From IMG/VR virus record IMGVR_UViG_3300022751_000030, positions 1 to 38,060 of that record: a DNA stretch of 38,060 nt; one strand, 5' to 3'. How positions within the stretch are numbered: position 1 is the stretch's first letter; each line of letters opens with the position of its first letter. The stretch is from a virus. Positions 1 to 7,911 of this stretch are shown piece by piece. The notes beneath the pieces were generated by a model that worked only from the letters and a program-made list of their open reading frames with translations, ran no database searches and was not told the origin of the DNA. The position numbers and the translations under genes were made by a program.

Positions 1-126
1 TATCCCTGCGCTTGGGGTTGTTCTTGTGAGCGCGTGGCTAAGGTAGCCGTACCGATAGAGGCGACTGTTAGGACTGAGATGGATGCGATGATTATTGCTT
101 TCTTCACTTCATTCTTTCGTGTGGTA
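1..126. repeat. Terminal direct repeat, left copy
   Basis: Bases 1-126 are identical to 37915-38040. On the minus strand they encode the N-terminus of the secreted protein gene that starts at 38021 (equivalent to base 107 here), so that gene would be continuous if the window is closed at this repeat. Beyond base 126 the copies diverge: this copy continues into a region with divergent promoters, the right copy into 20 bases that match 36734-36753. A circular genome of about 37,914 bp is the simplest explanation; true terminal redundancy is the alternative. Confidence 0.95.
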
Positions 127-146
127 TGTAGCTTATGCATACGAAC

Positions 147-175
147 AGTATACCATAACATACATTAGATGTCAA
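147..175 (-). promoter_or_regulatory. Strong minus-strand sigma70-type promoter
   Basis: Reading the minus strand there is a perfect -35 TTGACA (170-175), a 17-base spacer and a -10 TATACT (147-152) preceded by TGG (extended -10). It points at the GTG start at base 107, equivalent to 38021, so it drives the two-gene secreted protein operon at the right end only if the window closes on itself. It overlaps the plus-strand promoter of the gene at 217. Confidence 0.75.
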
Positions 176-179
176 GAAG

Positions 180-188
180 TGTTAAAAT
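180..188 (+). promoter_or_regulatory. Extended -10 promoter, plus strand
   Basis: TG at 180-181, one base, then TAAAAT at 183-188, an extended -10 without a good -35. It lies about 30 bases upstream of the ATG at 217. Its position next to the TTGACA box of the opposite promoter suggests the two compete. Confidence 0.35.
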
Positions 189-216
189 AGATGTAAGACG
201 GGCTGGAGGAAAATAT

Positions 217-411
217 ATGATCGTACGAATTATTCTATCAGTAGTAATCGGACTAGTAACCTGGGCCGTATTCTGGCTTATTGGTGTAGGCTTAGCTTTA
301 ATTGCTCCTATTGCACCACTAGGACTCGCTATACAATCTATAGCTTGGCTGTTCGGTATTCTCGGAGGAGTCTGGTACTTCTTCGTTGGACAGAACCTGT
401 TTAACCGCTAA
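217..411 (+). CDS. Small two-helix membrane protein, lone plus-strand gene
   Basis: A 64-residue hydrophobic protein with two predicted membrane helices (about residues 5-30 and 35-57) separated by a Pro-containing turn (APIAPLG). The ATG at 217 is chosen because GGAGGA (205-210) lies 6 bases upstream; an earlier in-frame ATG at 169 has no ribosome binding site and lies upstream of the likely transcription start. It is the only convincing plus-strand gene and ends at a strong bidirectional terminator at 461-493. No family recognised. A role in the cell envelope, such as superinfection exclusion, is a guess from its separate promoter and membrane location. Confidence 0.75.
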   Translation: MIVRIILSVVIGLVTWAVFWLIGVGLALIAPIAPLGLAIQSIAWLFGILGGVWYFFVGQNLFNR

Positions 412-460
412 GATAGACAAGGCATTCAGTTGCCTACCGCTTGTATAAGCATAGAAACAA

Positions 461-493
461 AAACGCCCCACGCATTTTCAACGTGGGGCGTTT
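461..493. terminator. Bidirectional intrinsic terminator
   Basis: A 12-bp perfect stem (461-472 with 482-493, G+C-rich core CGCCCCACG) with a 9-base loop. T-rich tracts follow the stem on both strands (TTTCTTTT on plus, TTTTTGTTT on minus). It can end the plus-strand gene at 217-411 and the leftward late operon that ends with the gene at 567-725. Confidence 0.9.
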
Positions 494-566
494 CTTTTCG
501 TCGTCCCTAGCGGGCATAATCCTGTCAAGACTCTCTCATTATACACCTATTTGAACTGTACCATTC

Positions 567-725
567 TCAATCATACCCTAACCATCTTTCATCGTTATGT
601 TCAGGATTATTAGGTAAGTCTCCCTCAAAAGCATCTACAATTCCCTGGTCAGCCATAAGCCTGCGTACCCGAGCAATATCCTCCTCGCTCATGACAATCT
701 CTACAGGCTCTTTAAACAGTTCCAT
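567..725 (-). CDS. Small acidic hypothetical protein
   Basis: A 52-residue protein beginning MELFKEPVEIVMSEEDIARV and ending NNPEHNDERWLGYD. No domain recognised and no membrane segment; it is strongly acidic in the C-terminal half. It is the last gene of the leftward late operon, about 20 bases after the holin stop codon, and is followed by the bidirectional terminator. The upstream Shine-Dalgarno is weak (GTAACG), so the start could also be the internal ATG preceding SEEDIARV. Confidence 0.6.
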   Translation of the reverse strand: MELFKEPVEIVMSEEDIARVRRLMADQGIVDAFEGDLPNNPEHNDERWLGYD

Positions 726-747
726 TAAGAGTACCAGACGTTACTCA

Positions 748-960
748 TTATTTCTTCTCCGTATTGTACTGAACGTTTGATACCCCTACTAATGCCCCTA
801 GAAAGGCATTTGCAGCCGCTATAGTGACCGATACCTCATTAACTAGTCCAATATGCCAAGTTGGTGCTAAAGCCAGCCACAGGACCTGTAAAGCGGGCAG
901 AAGAATAGCTGCTGTCCATTTAAGTGTTGAGTAAAGTGTGCTGTTACTGATAATTGCCAT
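748..960 (-). CDS. Holin-like membrane protein
   Basis: With the start at 960 the product has 70 residues and two hydrophobic stretches (about residues 13-32 and 39-62), an acidic/basic C-terminus (YNTEKK), and sits directly after the endolysin, as expected for a small holin. AGGAG precedes the ATG at 960. A longer in-frame form starts at 1023, where ATGA overlaps the endolysin stop, and adds a very basic 21-residue N-terminus (RKIQNIINKAREQRRYR). That resembles dual-start holins whose longer form is inhibitory. The function rests on position and topology, not on a recognised family. Confidence 0.65.
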   Translation of the reverse strand: MAIISNSTLYSTLKWTAAILLPALQVLWLALAPTWHIGLVNEVSVTIAAANAFLGALVGVSNVQYNTEKK

Positions 961-1019
961 GGTTCTGTATCTCCTTTGTTCTCGTGCTTTATTAATTATA
1001 TTCTGTATCTTACGGTCTA

Positions 1020-1829
1020 TCATACTTTAGTGTAAAGGTCTGTACCTGTGGTGAGGACTTTTCTATAAGCTCCACCTTCTGCGATTTCCTTTTCTAGCTT
1101 AGCGATCTCTTCGTCCTTTTCAACGACAACACCCTGAAGGCTTTTAATCTGACCTACCCAGTCACCATGCTGTGCGTCTTCACCTGTTTGAAGGGTTACT
1201 AGGGTGCCTTCATCTCCATCTTCAAGGATTTCAATAGCCTGTAGCCAGGTCTTCCCAACGGCTGACTTTCTAAACTCTTCCCTACTTAAAGGAATAAGCT
1301 GGTTATTCTTGTCTACTCGTGAGCGAATGTACTTACTGGTTAAAGCCCAGCGGTTATATGCTTCGTCTGTATCTTCGATCATATCGTCTCCTTCTGTTAC
1401 TACTTGCTTTTTGCCTATCCATTCACTCCATCCTAGATATACGCAGCTGCCGTTAGCTTTCGCGTACACGTTGATAAGATCTTGCAGTGAAGGGTGAATA
1501 TATGCTGTTGGATGAGTGCCTGCCTGCGTCGATGAAGCTACTCGCCCGTCTTCTAGTTGAATGGCAACATGTCCTGCTGGTGTACTTCCTAGCTCAAAGT
1601 AGACTGGCACTCGCATCCCTGCGGGTGGTAGTTCGTCTGGATGATTACCACCACCATAGCCCTGATCCCAGGCACCAGTGGGGTATTTAGGCGGCATCGG
1701 GTGAACTGCGGTAGACCACACGCCGCTTTGCCCAGTTGTCTGTTCTACGAATCGTTCACACTGCGTACCAGTGTAAGGGATATTATAATTTGGAAGAATG
1801 AGCTGGGTATATTGTGATCCTACTGACAT
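1020..1829 (-). CDS. Endolysin, CHAP/NlpC-type cysteine peptidase or amidase
   Basis: A 269-residue protein. The N-terminal half has the catalytic pattern of CHAP-like peptidoglycan hydrolases: Cys in TGTQCERFVEQT (about residue 24), followed about 80 residues later by His in GHVAIQLEDGRVAS and a later YLGWSEW that often ends these domains. The middle (about 150-215) is unassigned. The C-terminal 50 residues (VVEKDEEIAKLEKEIAEGG) form a coiled coil that may mediate oligomerisation. No signal peptide, so export would depend on the adjacent holin, whose start overlaps its stop codon. Confidence 0.75.
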   Translation of the reverse strand: MSVGSQYTQLILPNYNIPYTGTQCERFVEQTTGQSGVWSTAVHPMPPKYPTGAWDQGYGGGNHPDELPPAGMRVPVYFELGSTPAGHVAIQLEDGRVASSTQAGTHPTAYIHPSLQDLINVYAKANGSCVYLGWSEWIGKKQVVTEGDDMIEDTDEAYNRWALTSKYIRSRVDKNNQLIPLSREEFRKSAVGKTWLQAIEILEDGDEGTLVTLQTGEDAQHGDWVGQIKSLQGVVVEKDEEIAKLEKEIAEGGAYRKVLTTGTDLYTKV

Positions 1830-1837
1830 AATTCTCC

Positions 1838-2548
1838 TTAGCTACAAAGTAGTTTAATCCCAATTACGTTTATTACGCAAGTCTGCTCAGGGGTAGGAGT
1901 GACTGGTTGAGTTGGTTGAGGTTCGATGGATGGTTCAGGTTCCTGGAAGGGAGGGGTGATTGTTTGAGGGGTAGGGATCATCAAAGTGTTTACTACGGTT
2001 GGTGAGCCACTCTCTGTAAGACGGGCGTTTACTTCATCAATCTTCTGATTCAGGACAACCAGCTGACTCTCGATGTTCGGTTTAGAGACATTAAAGTAAT
2101 CAGACTCTCCTTGTACAGTGACGCACCTAATTCTTAGGAAGACATCGTAACAGGCTTTTACTCGTAGTTTGTACTCACCAGCGGGGATATTAGAATCAAT
2201 CGGGATTTTAATAGGTACAGAAACACGACATCCAGCTCCTTGCTGTGTCTCGTCTTCAGGGCTTGATGATAGTTCTATAGGGTTTACGAGTGTAGTGTCC
2301 TTGGGGATAAGGAAGCGACGCAATGTACGGTCGGTGCCCTTTTGGACGTTCTGGCAATAGTCGTTTGTATATTCAAGTATACCCCCGACCGTTGTGTCAC
2401 TCTTCACGGTTATGCTCTTAAATTCAGCCACGTTAAATGGGAATAGATTAAAGAAGAGAACAGCGACTACAGCTAAGAAAACTACAGCACCAATAAAAGA
2501 GGGAACATGTTTTGCAATAAAGTCAGTAATCCTTTTTAAAGTCTTCAC
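1838..2548 (-). CDS. Membrane-anchored protein with beta-sandwich-like ectodomain
   Basis: A 236-residue protein starting at a GTG that overlaps the previous stop (GTGA). A single membrane helix spans about residues 15-36 after a basic N-terminus, so the rest is likely extracytoplasmic. Residues 45-155 look beta-rich with paired cysteines (YCQNV, GCRVSVP, KACYDVFLRIRC). A coiled-coil segment (SQLVVLNQKIDEVNARL) follows, then a Pro-rich linker and a terminal CVINVIGIKLLCS. It is the last of three consecutive membrane-anchored proteins before the endolysin. No family recognised; a surface or lysis role is inferred from context. Confidence 0.7.
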   Translation of the reverse strand: MKTLKRITDFIAKHVPSFIGAVVFLAVVAVLFFNLFPFNVAEFKSITVKSDTTVGGILEYTNDYCQNVQKGTDRTLRRFLIPKDTTLVNPIELSSSPEDETQQGAGCRVSVPIKIPIDSNIPAGEYKLRVKACYDVFLRIRCVTVQGESDYFNVSKPNIESQLVVLNQKIDEVNARLTESGSPTVVNTLMIPTPQTITPPFQEPEPSIEPQPTQPVTPTPEQTCVINVIGIKLLCS

Positions 2549-2940
2549 CCCGCTGCCCCTTTAATGGCTGGGTATAAAGCGTATAAACCGAATACAATCG
2601 CTGCCAATACCCCTAGAGCTAAAGCGAAAACCAAGATGCCTCCAACCTTTCCGAATACCCCATTAACCACTTTGACACCCCCTTTATTAATAAGCACGCT
2701 ATCAATCTTTGCTTGGTCTATAGTAGGTTGAAATTCATTCTTCAGGTCTTCTACAGCTGCTGCGACTTCTTTGCGAATATCTCTCATATCCCTATCGTGA
2801 TCTTTTTGTGATACGAATGCAAGTTTACCGATGCTTGTTTTAATTTCGTCAAGAGCTGGGATAACAATAGAGTCCTGCGTCTGAGAGACAGAATTGACCT
2901 TATCACGAAGGTCGCGGAAGTCTTTATCGCTAATTGGCAT
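2545..2940 (-). CDS. Coiled-coil protein with C-terminal membrane anchor
   Basis: A 131-residue protein with long amphipathic helices (residues 1-80, including KDHDRDMRDIRKEVAAAVEDL) and a C-terminal membrane helix (about 101-125). The overall form is a tail-anchored coiled coil. It overlaps the upstream gene by 11 bases and the downstream one by 4, so the three are probably translationally coupled. No family recognised. A spanin-like or envelope-bridging function is possible from topology only. Confidence 0.7.
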   Translation of the reverse strand: MPISDKDFRDLRDKVNSVSQTQDSIVIPALDEIKTSIGKLAFVSQKDHDRDMRDIRKEVAAAVEDLKNEFQPTIDQAKIDSVLINKGGVKVVNGVFGKVGGILVFALALGVLAAIVFGLYALYPAIKGAAG

Positions 2941-3397
2941 CAGGGCATACCAATCTGTAGTCTTGGCAAGCTACTAATAGATTGTAAAACCTTTGGCCTG
3001 AACTTCTTGTCTCGATGTCATTTGTATCAGGATTTACTCTAATATCTAGGCTTGCTCTTAAAGACTCTAGGAAGTCATCTTTACTGCCTGAGTTACCCTG
3101 TTGTAGCCATATATCGTAGGCACTAGGGCCGATGAGTGGCACCTCTTTTATTACAGTCTGCGTCGTCACAAAGCTAACAGCGTTAGTGCCATCCTTTGGT
3201 GCCCGAATAAAGTAGTCGATACCCTCTTTGGGTTTATCGCCTTTTTCGCCTTTGTAAACAACTGTTTGAGTTGGAATAGCTGCAACCTTATCGGCTAAAT
3301 CCCTTGTCTGTTGGGCAGTAGTATTGCTCTGAGCAAGGTTAAATACACTAAATAGAACTAGTACCACTACCGAGACAGTGAGTACTTTATTCCACAT
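2930..3397 (-). CDS. Membrane-anchored protein with fibre-type motifs
   Basis: A 155-residue protein with an N-terminal hydrophobic segment (residues 5-23: signal anchor or signal peptide). YKGEKGDKPKEGIDYF resembles the short collagen-like segments found in phage fibres, and GPSAYDIWLQQGNSGSKDDF matches the recurrent GxSAYxIWLxxGNxGTxxDF module of phage tail and surface proteins. An anchored protein carrying this module is unusual. It begins directly after a tail-type gene and starts the run of three membrane proteins. Confidence 0.7.
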   Translation of the reverse strand: MWNKVLTVSVVVLVLFSVFNLAQSNTTAQQTRDLADKVAAIPTQTVVYKGEKGDKPKEGIDYFIRAPKDGTNAVSFVTTQTVIKEVPLIGPSAYDIWLQQGNSGSKDDFLESLRASLDIRVNPDTNDIETRSSGQRFYNLLVACQDYRLVCPDAN

Positions 3398-3398
3398 G

Positions 3399-3725
3399 TT
3401 AGTTACCGAAGATCAACAACATATCAGGTGGAGTCCCGAGTGTGTTTGTGATTACGTTGAAGTTTACATTTGTACCTGAGAAGCTCGTGAAAGTCGCTTC
3501 GAGTACCACCGCTCCAGATGTATCCTTCACTTTGATGGCCCGAGAGGTACTCATAGCTTCGCCATCCGCTGGATAACAGTATTGAAGCCCGTTACGAATC
3601 CAACCCTCGAAAGACTTTAGCCCGACACCCTTTACTTTGATCTGCATATAGGTGGCGAGCATACCAATGTTAATAGATTTAGCACCAGTTCCAGTCAAGC
3701 TTGCGTTTCCAATATCTCGTGCCAT
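3399..3725 (-). CDS. Small tail-associated beta protein
   Basis: A 108-residue, Gly/Ser/Thr/Val-rich protein without membrane segment, predicted mostly beta. LQYCYPADGEAMSTSRAIKV and the final MLLIFGN are its most distinctive parts. GGAGATCAT precedes the ATG. It sits between fibre genes, so a minor tail or fibre-accessory role is likely by context; no family recognised. Confidence 0.6.
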   Translation of the reverse strand: MARDIGNASLTGTGAKSINIGMLATYMQIKVKGVGLKSFEGWIRNGLQYCYPADGEAMSTSRAIKVKDTSGAVVLEATFTSFSGTNVNFNVITNTLGTPPDMLLIFGN

Positions 3726-3740
3726 ATGATCTCCTTTTTA

Positions 3741-4352
3741 TTATGCTGCTTCAAACATACCGTTTACGACGATTATGTCTCCTGTTGCCCACGTGAACGG
3801 AACAGTTGCGCTCGAACCTGTGGCAAGGGACAAGCCAGTGTAGCTGGTGTCTGCAGTACTTGCCGTCAGCCTTATGGTTGTGGTTGAGACATACTCAGTG
3901 ATGCCTATTTTTTCGTCAGGGGCGCTCGTATCGTAGAACGTCGCTATACCGCTAAGCATTTCGCCTGCGGTCATAGTAGCCATGGTAACTGGTGTTGAGA
4001 AAGTGATACGTCCCGAAACCCCAGCTCCTGCAAGCGTGTATTTTAGTTTATAGAAAACCGTTTTGCCAACTTGTGAGTACTTAGAGTAGTTAAGGGTCCC
4101 ACCACTCAGGTTAGTGAATGTAGGAGTCCATGTTGTCCAGGCACCTCCTGCCTCTCCAGCGCCGCTAGCTAGTTTGGCGTTAGTAACACCACCGTCGGCA
4201 AGTTTAGAACCCGCAATTGCTGCAGTCGCCGATATATTTGAGTTGTCTATACTTCCGTTGAACTCATTAACAATAGTTGTAATGGGCGTGTTATAGTCAG
4301 CAACGTCGATTGTGTCGCCATCTGAAGGTAGTGATACAGATATGTTACCCAT
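3741..4352 (-). CDS. Tail fibre/appendage protein
   Basis: A 203-residue protein with GGAGG upstream of the ATG. The N-terminal part (DYNTPITTIVNEFNGSIDNS ... NAKLASGA) has the repetitive Thr/Asn/Ala style of fibre shafts. The C-terminal 120 residues contain WTPTFTNLSGG, YSQVGKTVFYKLKY and end GMFEAA. The same C-terminal layout (WxxxTPT, Y..xGKxxxY, ...EAA end) recurs in the gene at 11635-12237, so the two are probably distant paralogues. Likely part of host recognition machinery. Confidence 0.7.
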   Translation of the reverse strand: MGNISVSLPSDGDTIDVADYNTPITTIVNEFNGSIDNSNISATAAIAGSKLADGGVTNAKLASGAGEAGGAWTTWTPTFTNLSGGTLNYSKYSQVGKTVFYKLKYTLAGAGVSGRITFSTPVTMATMTAGEMLSGIATFYDTSAPDEKIGITEYVSTTTIRLTASTADTSYTGLSLATGSSATVPFTWATGDIIVVNGMFEAA

Positions 4353-6289
4353 TAAAAGCCTCCTCTTTGCATTAGTGTTTCTTCTAGTGATGGCTGTGAT
4401 GTACCACCTTGTCCGTAAAGCAGGGTATTACCCTTCGCATTCTGCAAACGCTGGCGTAATGCAGCAAACTTAACCGCAGCTTCCTCTGGTGAGTCTTGCA
4501 GTGTTGGCAACGCCTGGATAATTACGCGGGCATCTGCATCTGATACAGTCCCTCCGCCCGCCCCTGCGAGAGCCTTTGCTATTTGAGTAACGCTCGCTTG
4601 AGAAAGGCTGTTGTATACACTAGCATTCTTATCAATACCAGCGTTACCAGCAACGTTCTGGATGAACCCGCCAATACGACCGCCACCGCCACCAGCAGTC
4701 TGAAATAACTGTTCAAGCTGGTTAAGGGTATTGTCGGCGTTGTCAGCACTCGCTAGCGCACTCTGATTAGACTGTGACAATGGCGATCCACTTCCTTGCC
4801 CGAATATTTCGTCTACTTGTTGGTAGTAAGCAATGTACTTGTCTGCATTCGCGGGGTCACGCTGGATGTCGAACAAAAGGCTCTCTTTAGGATAAGGGCT
4901 TTGTGACGGCGCAGTGCGAGCTAGGGGATTACTTGTAGCTCCACCTACTGCTGGGTTGAACCCACCGTTTGGAGCCTGCATTGCTCCTCCGCTGAGACCC
5001 CCAGTAGGTTGTCCAAAGCTTGACTGATTGACGAGAGCTTCGTCCAGTGAAGGTTCCTGTTGAGGCATAGACTGCTTCAAAATTTCACCAGCACCGAAAC
5101 GCCCTAGTACTTGCCCAGCTCCCATACCGCTAGCCGCTCCTCCGCCCAAGGCAGCAAGGCCCCTACCCGCTAGTGTCTGTGCGGCCTGTGTGGCCCTTTC
5201 AGGCACAGGAATGCTTGCAATAGAAGTCCCGTTAGTCCTAGCAATCCCACCACCACTTCCCGCTTTGTTAAGAAGGAGGTCTTGCGCCTCAAATGCTTTC
5301 GACAGGTCGCTCTTAAGCCCCTTGGCTGCACCCACTCGACTCGCCACGTTATCAGTCAGAAGAGCGCGTGCCATCTTGTATACTTGTTCAGCAGCTGGCT
5401 CAGGACTTGCGGAATTGCGGGCGAAGTTAATCTGGTCGTCTATAATCTTTCGGATGCCGTCTAGTTCAGAAACACTCTTAGATTGACCAATACGTGTAGC
5501 GATGTCAGAGAGAATCGCTTGCTGTCTCGTGGTCGGGCTGATCACCTTTGCAGAGAAGTCTTTCATCAACGTTTTAGAAATTGACCCTTTCTCTGCATTT
5601 GTGAGTGCACGATCACCTTTCGATATAGCGCCCGACAAGGCATCGCCTCTCGATTTAATAAACGACTCTAATGATTCTAACTGTTTAGCGGCTGTCAAGC
5701 CCTTCACCTTTACGGTCTTTTCTAGAAAGCTGTTGATGTCACTTGTCTTCTCTGGGCCAATGCGCATGCCTGCAGACTTCTCTCCAACGCCAATGCCTCG
5801 CGCCTCTCCTTTAAGGGTGGTTGCCAGTTTGCTAAGTGTGCCAGGAGCGGTGAATGCTTGCTCGAAAGCTTGCTTCGCACCGCCTCTAGCGACTTCTGAG
5901 GCCCCTTGGCCAAAGACCGTCTTACCTACAGCACCTAGGCCCCTGGCGAGCCTGAGAGGAGGAGCTGCGAACACGCCGCCTAATAAGGCTTCCTGTCCAA
6001 CATTCTTCCACAAGTCATCACCAGTAATAGCGTTCTCTGCCATTTCCCCTGCCCCTGATCCCGTCGCACCACCAGCAATACCACCGATGAGCCCACCGAT
6101 GACCGTACCTACACCAGGAAGGATGAGTGTCCCTGCTCCTGCTCCAGCTGCTGCACCGCCTAAGGTTCCCGCTAAGCCTCCACCTGTCGAGATTTGGTCA
6201 GTCCAAAAGTCTTTCTTCTTAGAAGAGAGTGCAGGATTTTGAGCCTGGTATGCACCTGGAAGTGGTCGATCAAATCCGCCTAATGCCAT
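4352..6289 (-). CDS. Internal virion / DNA-ejection-type protein with glycine zipper
   Basis: 645 residues from the ATG at 6289, chosen because GGAGG lies 6 bases upstream and the start overlaps the preceding stop (TAATG). Residues about 28-80 form a hydrophobic Gly/Ala-rich stretch (GAGAGTLILPGVGTVIGGLI) typical of membrane-inserting glycine-zipper proteins. The rest alternates helical and low-complexity Gln/Ser/Gly segments. In short-tailed phages proteins of this type and position are packaged in the head and form the ejection conduit. The assignment is by composition and context, not by a recognised family. Confidence 0.65.
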   Translation of the reverse strand: MALGGFDRPLPGAYQAQNPALSSKKKDFWTDQISTGGGLAGTLGGAAAGAGAGTLILPGVGTVIGGLIGGIAGGATGSGAGEMAENAITGDDLWKNVGQEALLGGVFAAPPLRLARGLGAVGKTVFGQGASEVARGGAKQAFEQAFTAPGTLSKLATTLKGEARGIGVGEKSAGMRIGPEKTSDINSFLEKTVKVKGLTAAKQLESLESFIKSRGDALSGAISKGDRALTNAEKGSISKTLMKDFSAKVISPTTRQQAILSDIATRIGQSKSVSELDGIRKIIDDQINFARNSASPEPAAEQVYKMARALLTDNVASRVGAAKGLKSDLSKAFEAQDLLLNKAGSGGGIARTNGTSIASIPVPERATQAAQTLAGRGLAALGGGAASGMGAGQVLGRFGAGEILKQSMPQQEPSLDEALVNQSSFGQPTGGLSGGAMQAPNGGFNPAVGGATSNPLARTAPSQSPYPKESLLFDIQRDPANADKYIAYYQQVDEIFGQGSGSPLSQSNQSALASADNADNTLNQLEQLFQTAGGGGGRIGGFIQNVAGNAGIDKNASVYNSLSQASVTQIAKALAGAGGGTVSDADARVIIQALPTLQDSPEEAAVKFAALRQRLQNAKGNTLLYGQGGTSQPSLEETLMQRGGF

Positions 6290-7020
6290 TAGTAACCTCC
6301 TAATATCCAAGGGCTACGTTGTGAGAGTTGCTGTAGAGCGTTTTGGTAGCCTTGTGAGTTAATCCCACCTTCATTGCGCGCTTCGGTCTGAAGAAGGCTA
6401 TATATATTCGCAGCATTTGTGTCGCCCATTGATGCAAGTTCGTAAAGGACTGATCCCAGTTCTTGCCCAGTAGCCTTGGCATACTGAGCTGCGGTGATAG
6501 GTGTATTGTCTGCAGCGTAAAAGTTTCCGCCTCTACCTTTTTGTTCAAAGCGAGCCTGTGGTTGTTGTGCCCCACCGACCGAACCGAATGTAGGAGTCGC
6601 GGCTGATCGTGCAGCGGCTGCCCTAGCTGCAGCTGCTTGTTGAGCCTGGAAATCTCGATCTTGTTCCTGCCCGTATATCTGTTGCCCAAGAGTATCACGG
6701 CGTTCGTTAATACCTAAGATGGCGTCTTGAAGGCCATAGGCACGCTCTTGACCAGACTGGCGAAGACGGGCAAGTGCAGGGAGATACTCGGTAGCAGTGT
6801 ATTTGGCCTGTTCTCCTAAAGGAATGCCAGAAAAACCTAGCCCTCTACGGCGAGCTCCGTCCACAATACTTCCAAATGCTTCACCTTGCTTTGCCTGTAA
6901 GCCAGACTCTTCTGCCTGGATTTGTTGAGGTATGAGGTTAGCCCTCTCTTGAAGGCTCTGTACCTGGGGTTGAAAGGTCGGATTTAACTCCGAGATGATC
7001 TGTTCCAATGTCCTCGCCAT
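6289..7020 (-). CDS. Helical internal/ejection-type protein
   Basis: A 243-residue protein, Gln- and Ala-rich and mostly alpha-helical in the first 140 residues, with an Ala-rich segment (AQQAAAARAAAARSAA) and a Gly/Gln-rich linker before a C-terminal helical part. No membrane segment. It is coupled by TAATG to the glycine-zipper protein, which suggests that the two act together, as paired ejection proteins do in podoviruses. No family recognised. Confidence 0.65.
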   Translation of the reverse strand: MARTLEQIISELNPTFQPQVQSLQERANLIPQQIQAEESGLQAKQGEAFGSIVDGARRRGLGFSGIPLGEQAKYTATEYLPALARLRQSGQERAYGLQDAILGINERRDTLGQQIYGQEQDRDFQAQQAAAARAAAARSAATPTFGSVGGAQQPQARFEQKGRGGNFYAADNTPITAAQYAKATGQELGSVLYELASMGDTNAANIYSLLQTEARNEGGINSQGYQNALQQLSQRSPWILGGY

Positions 7021-7021
7021 A

Positions 7022-7468
7022 TTAGTAGGTTCCTGTCATAATAAGTTTTTTCACAGCATATCGGTTTCGGGTTCGGTCTATCATACATGTACGACAATTA
7101 CGACCATTCCCCTTACTAGCCTTATAGATGTTGCTAGGTGTAAACTCGTGTCCATATTTACAGTGGGTTCGGGCAGCTTCTTGCTTCCATAGAGCATTGG
7201 ATCTATAGACATTCTCTTTTGGCGTAACCGCCTCAAGATGAGCTGGGTTTATACAAGCCCGCTTCTTGCATAAATGATCAATTTGGAAGCCTTCGGGTAT
7301 GCCAGATACAAACTCATTATAAGACACTCTATGTACAAGGTTATCTTTGTGTTTTACAGATATATGACCATAGCCATTTGACGCCCTATAGAGTTGCCAA
7401 ACCCAGCAACCATTGGAATCTATGAGTACATTTGTTGTGAGGCGTTCTTTAAGCGTTAGGCGTGCCAT
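7022..7468 (-). CDS. HNH homing-type endonuclease (HNH_3-like)
   Basis: A 148-residue free-standing nuclease. The first half carries CWVW, HRVSYNEFVSGIPEGFQIDH (HNH core, catalytic His in IDH), CINPAHLEAVTP; the second half has a zinc-knuckle pattern HCKYGHEF ... CRTC. The gene at 31766-32194 is a clear paralogue (GIPEG/EIPEG, IDHLC, CINPxHLEAVT, RTHC/KTHC, CRTC). It interrupts the tail module and begins directly below late promoter motif 7479-7524 with no good Shine-Dalgarno. Probably a mobile endonuclease rather than a virion gene. Confidence 0.85.
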   Translation of the reverse strand: MARLTLKERLTTNVLIDSNGCWVWQLYRASNGYGHISVKHKDNLVHRVSYNEFVSGIPEGFQIDHLCKKRACINPAHLEAVTPKENVYRSNALWKQEAARTHCKYGHEFTPSNIYKASKGNGRNCRTCMIDRTRNRYAVKKLIMTGTY

Positions 7469-7478
7469 ATAGTCCCAG

Positions 7479-7524
7479 ATGCCCGTATTGTCTTGATTAT
7501 ATCAGTAAGGATAGGCATTAACAA
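7479..7524 (-). promoter_or_regulatory. Late promoter with ATACGGGCAT element
   Basis: Minus strand: -35 TTGTTA (7519-7524), 17-base spacer, TGA then TATAAT (7496-7501), 7 bases, ATACGGGCAT (7479-7488). The same arrangement occurs at 11578, 15038, 19725 and 24189. Confidence 0.75.
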
Positions 7525-7527
7525 TAC

Positions 7528-7911
7528 CTAAGCAGGAGTCTCAAACAGATAGGCGTTGGCTGAGATAGTAAAAGCTGCGGAGTTTGTCGCGACTCCCGTG
7601 TAGTTCACTAAAAAGAACGTAAGTGTGATTGAGCCACCTGATCGTGAGCCAACGGTTGCAACTCTGTAGTTTGCATCAATGGTGATGTCTTTTAGGGGGA
7701 ACTTATACCAGTCAGAGGGCGTAGAGGAGAAGTTAATTTGAATCTGTGAAAAGTTACTGGCGCTATCAATAGGAATGGTAATGCTGCCTACGTTCACAGC
7801 TGTTAGTGAGTTGGTAGCTGGAACAGCCAAAGAGCCTTCCCCTCTATCGTAGTTTAGGAAGTACTTATATCTTGTTGAGAACAGAACGTTTGAGGGGTTA
7901 GGATTACTCAT
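7528..7911 (-). CDS. Minor tail protein, paralogue 3 of 3
   Basis: 127 residues from the ATG at 7911, which lies inside the end of the upstream gene (the coding regions overlap by 8 bases). An earlier in-frame start only reads antisense-quality sequence inside that gene. Begins MSNPNPSNVLFSTRYKYFLN, with the same SNVxFSTRY opening as the next two genes, and is otherwise beta-rich. The last virion gene before the HNH insertion. Likely a small tail or base component repeated by gene duplication; exact role unknown. Confidence 0.7.
   Translation of the reverse strand: MSNPNPSNVLFSTRYKYFLNYDRGEGSLAVPATNSLTAVNVGSITIPIDSASNFSQIQINFSSTPSDWYKFPLKDITIDANYRVATVGSRSGGSITLTFFLVNYTGVATNSAAFTISANAYLFETPA

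Noticed and set aside
5502-6242. Long open frame on the plus strand opposite the ejection protein gene
   Set aside because: It is Pro/Ala/Ser-rich and antisense to a well-supported gene with ribosome binding site and overlap; a shadow frame.
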